Assembly: GCA_029945725.1 (NCBI GenBank)
Contig: JAQSDB010000003.1
Span: 437,842 to 501,841 of the forward strand
From: a bacterium
GTDB taxonomy: Bacteria; Pseudomonadota; Gammaproteobacteria; Pseudomonadales; Moraxellaceae
Direction: 5' to 3'
DNA: 64,000 nt
Shown here: in pieces, positions 61,894-64,000 of the stretch
How positions within the stretch are numbered: position 1 is the first letter of the stretch
Layout: each line of letters starts with the position of its first letter
Notes under the pieces: generated by a model
Seen by the model: the letters and a program-made list of their open reading frames with translations, nothing else
The model's database searches: none
Told to the model about the DNA's origin: nothing
Program-made: the position numbers and the translations under genes

Positions 61894-64000
61894 GATGTTC
61901 TCCTTGATCTGTTGTGCCTGTGTGTGTCGACACGGAAGGGGTTGATATCAATGTATCCGGCAGCGGGAGCTGAATCGTGAAGCAGCTCCCGCTGCCCGCG
62001 CTGGAGCTGACGATAATGTCACCATTGTGTTTGCGCATGATGCCGTAGGAAACAGAAAGGCCAAGGCCCGTCCCTGAACCTACATCCTTGGTGGTGAAGA
62101 ACGGCTCAAAAATACGGCTTTGTGTGCCGCTATCCATGCCGATGCCGTCATCATGAAATTCTGCGCACCACCAGGGGCCGTCAGCGCGTTGCTGCAATAC
62201 GGTTTTTACCTGCAGCGTACCAAGTGGCGCTCCGCGCTGTTCTTTGCTGGCGCGTTCAAGTATGGCCTGACAGGCATTGACGGCAAGATTCATGAAGACC
62301 TGGTTGAGCGCTGCCGGGTAACAGAACCCTGTCGCTTTTGGCTGTGCGCATTCGAGCCGGATGTCGATGCGATCCCCGTATTGGGCGCGTACCAGATTGA
62401 GCGTGGCTTCAAGCCCGGCATCGGGGCTGGCAATCTGTGCCTCCGATTCATCAAGGCGCGAGAAGCTGCGCAGGTCGCCGACAATATGCGTAAGCCGGTC
62501 GGTGCCATCGTGAATAAGGGCAAGCTGCTTTTCGAGTCTCTCAAAGCGGCTGTTGAGCTCGTTCACCAGGGAGGGATCACTGTTTTCATCGGTCAGCGTT
62601 CTCAGGAATGCCTGCAGGCGATCAATGTCGCGCCCGATGTTTTCAGCCGCCAGGCGGGTGAAATTTGCCGGATTGTTGATTTCATGTGCGACGCCGGCAA
62701 CCAGTCCGCCAAGGCTGGACATTTTTTCGGCTTGTACAAGCTGTTGCTGTGTGGAGATCAGGGCTGCATGTTTTTCGTTGACCGAGCCCAGGCTTTTGAG
62801 CAGATCCTGTGTGCGCTCGTGGACCTTGAATTCAAGCGTACGATTATGCTCAATCAGTTGTTTTCGTGAGGCTGCCTCAAGCGCATTGTTTTCTTCTTTC
62901 ATGTGGTTGATGCGATCAGCCAGTGCAAATGAAAAAAGTACAAGCTCGAAGGAAGAGCCTATTTGCACGGCATAGTTTGTCAGTACGGATGTGGGCAAAA
63001 TACCGAAATTTTGCAGAACATACAGAAGTATTCCGGAGACGTAGCAGCCGGAAGCAATGGTGAAATAGCGGGCAGCCTGATAGCCGCGTAACCACTGGCG
63101 GACGCCGGCAATGAGGCAGAGCACCACTATGACAAACGCAATGTACTGGCTGCTTTGGAAAAGATAGCTGTCATCGGCAAAAAATATGGAGATAAAAGCC
63201 ATGCTGGCGACGATAATAAATGTGAGGAAAAACTTGTCCAGTAACGGCCACTCACGCCTGAGATCAAGAAATTTACGGGTGAACTGGGCCTGGGCAAAAA
63301 GGCTCATGAAAGTGAACATGAGAAAGCCGGTATTCATCCAGATGGTATCGGGCCAGAAATAACGAAAACCGAGCCCGTTGACATCAAAGAAGGAAATGCC
63401 GAGGCCGCCCACGTAGAGTGTGTAATACAGGTAGATGCTCTCGCGGAGGGTGAAAAAGAGCACGAGGTTGTAGAGCAGCAGTGCAATCAGGGCCCCGTAA
63501 TAAAGCCCCAGCAGCAAGTGCCTGGTTTCTGTGCTGGCAATGCCGCTGGCCTCGCTGCTGAGCTGCAGATCAATATTGATGGTGCCGGCGCCATGCAGCT
63601 CGAGAAAATAGGTGTCGGTCTGTCCCGGGTGCGGCGTTAGCCGGAAGCCAAAAGCACGCGTGGGAAGCTCCCGGTGTTTGAATGGCAGCTTGTCGCCGGT
63701 CATGCTGGCGCTATAGCCGCCCCGGCCATCCGGGCGGTAGAGGGTGAAGTAATCGGTGAGCGGGTATTGTTGCCAGAGGGTATAGCTGGGGCGGTCGGCT
63801 TCCCGCCAGTTCACCCGCAGGCGTAGCCAGAAATGGTGTGGCGAGAAGCTGAAATTGGGTGTCGCACGCAGGCTGGGTGTAAAGGCGCTGTCCGGCAAGG
63901 TGGCGACATCGCGGATCGTCATTGTGCGGCTTTTATCTATGAGGACATCAATGTCCGTACCGAGATTGCGTTGCAGTTCACCGGCCCCTACCGTAACCAC
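61880..64000 (-). CDS. 7TMR-DISM sensor histidine kinase (5' end outside the window)
   Basis: About 706 residues are visible. A periplasmic DISMED2-type sensor domain (about residues 25-150; FSPHHFWLRLRVNW, TYFLELHGAG) precedes a seven-segment 7TMR-DISM membrane region (about 160-370). A coiled coil leads to the kinase: H-box SLGGLVAGVAHEINNPANF, N-box NLAVNACQAI, and DDGIGM plus GTGLGLSVSYG. No signal peptide is seen at the edge, so the true start lies beyond position 64000 even though a GTG occurs there. The sensor domain type often binds carbohydrates. It is coupled to the receiver-kinase gene. Confidence 0.92.
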   Translation of the reverse strand: MVTVGAGELQRNLGTDIDVLIDKSRTMTIRDVATLPDSAFTPSLRATPNFSFSPHHFWLRLRVNWREADRPSYTLWQQYPLTDYFTLYRPDGRGGYSASMTGDKLPFKHRELPTRAFGFRLTPHPGQTDTYFLELHGAGTINIDLQLSSEASGIASTETRHLLLGLYYGALIALLLYNLVLFFTLRESIYLYYTLYVGGLGISFFDVNGLGFRYFWPDTIWMNTGFLMFTFMSLFAQAQFTRKFLDLRREWPLLDKFFLTFIIVASMAFISIFFADDSYLFQSSQYIAFVIVVLCLIAGVRQWLRGYQAARYFTIASGCYVSGILLYVLQNFGILPTSVLTNYAVQIGSSFELVLFSFALADRINHMKEENNALEAASRKQLIEHNRTLEFKVHERTQDLLKSLGSVNEKHAALISTQQQLVQAEKMSSLGGLVAGVAHEINNPANFTRLAAENIGRDIDRLQAFLRTLTDENSDPSLVNELNSRFERLEKQLALIHDGTDRLTHIVGDLRSFSRLDESEAQIASPDAGLEATLNLVRAQYGDRIDIRLECAQPKATGFCYPAALNQVFMNLAVNACQAILERASKEQRGAPLGTLQVKTVLQQRADGPWWCAEFHDDGIGMDSGTQSRIFEPFFTTKDVGSGTGLGLSVSYGIMRKHNGDIIVSSSAGSGSCFTIQLPLPDTLISTPSVSTHTGTTDQGEHHGFV

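Overview
The window reads as chromosomal DNA of a gammaproteobacterium close to Pseudomonadales (Pseudomonas/Moraxellaceae side). Several gene blocks keep an order I remember from Pseudomonas aeruginosa: glyQ-glyS-tag; rsmB-fmt-def | LysM-dprA-tsaC-hemF-aroE; gamma carbonic anhydrase | prlC-yheV; znuB-znuC-zur | znuA, homoserine kinase, polA, engB, cytochrome c5, cytochrome c4, dsbA, endo/exonuclease; and gpmI-envC-ctpA followed by his genes. In Pseudomonas these lie on both sides of the origin, so here they look rearranged into one stretch. I see no insertion sequence, prophage, integrase, CRISPR array, rRNA or tRNA. Coding density is high, the sequence is fairly GC-rich, and many operons end in long, clean hairpins.

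Layout. 1-5.6 kb: the tail of an unknown gene, a TMTC-like GT-C membrane glycosyltransferase, glycyl-tRNA synthetase (glyS, glyQ, with a REP-like palindrome between them), tag, and a small PspC-domain protein. 5.7-8.8 kb: a GMC oxidoreductase with a cysteine cluster and a metallophosphoesterase. 8.9-12.1 kb: an acyl-CoA desaturase and its flavin/ferredoxin-type reductase, divergent from a DesT-like TetR regulator across two operator palindromes. 12.1-21.5 kb: mixed metabolic and signalling genes (HopJ-like protein, MFS/spermidine-synthase fusion, HMG-CoA lyase, diguanylate cyclase, acyl-CoA dehydrogenase, a DUF4136-like protein). 21.6-31 kb: translation maturation (rsmB, fmt, def), LysM, dprA, tsaC, hemF, aroE and a DUF481 outer-membrane protein. 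31-38 kb: gamma carbonic anhydrase, oligopeptidase A, YheV, the zinc-uptake locus with a Zur box, and homoserine kinase. 38-46.5 kb: polA, engB, cytochromes c5 and c4, dsbA, an endo/exonuclease family protein, rmuC and a glutathione S-transferase.

46.5-51.5 kb is the most unusual part. It is a tight three-gene operon for a Slam-like TPR/beta-barrel outer-membrane protein, a large exported FecR-domain protein with a TbpB-like C-terminus, and a TPR/GT41 (SPINDLY/OGT-type) glycosyltransferase. I read it as a candidate export-plus-glycosylation system for one surface protein. It is analogous in logic to HMW1A/B/C but built from different secretion parts.

51.7-64 kb: gpmI, envC and ctpA; a his run (hisB-hisH-hisA-HD gene-hisF) whose spacers carry related REP-like repeats; a PanZ-like acetyltransferase; and two overlapping sensor-kinase genes, the second running off the right edge.
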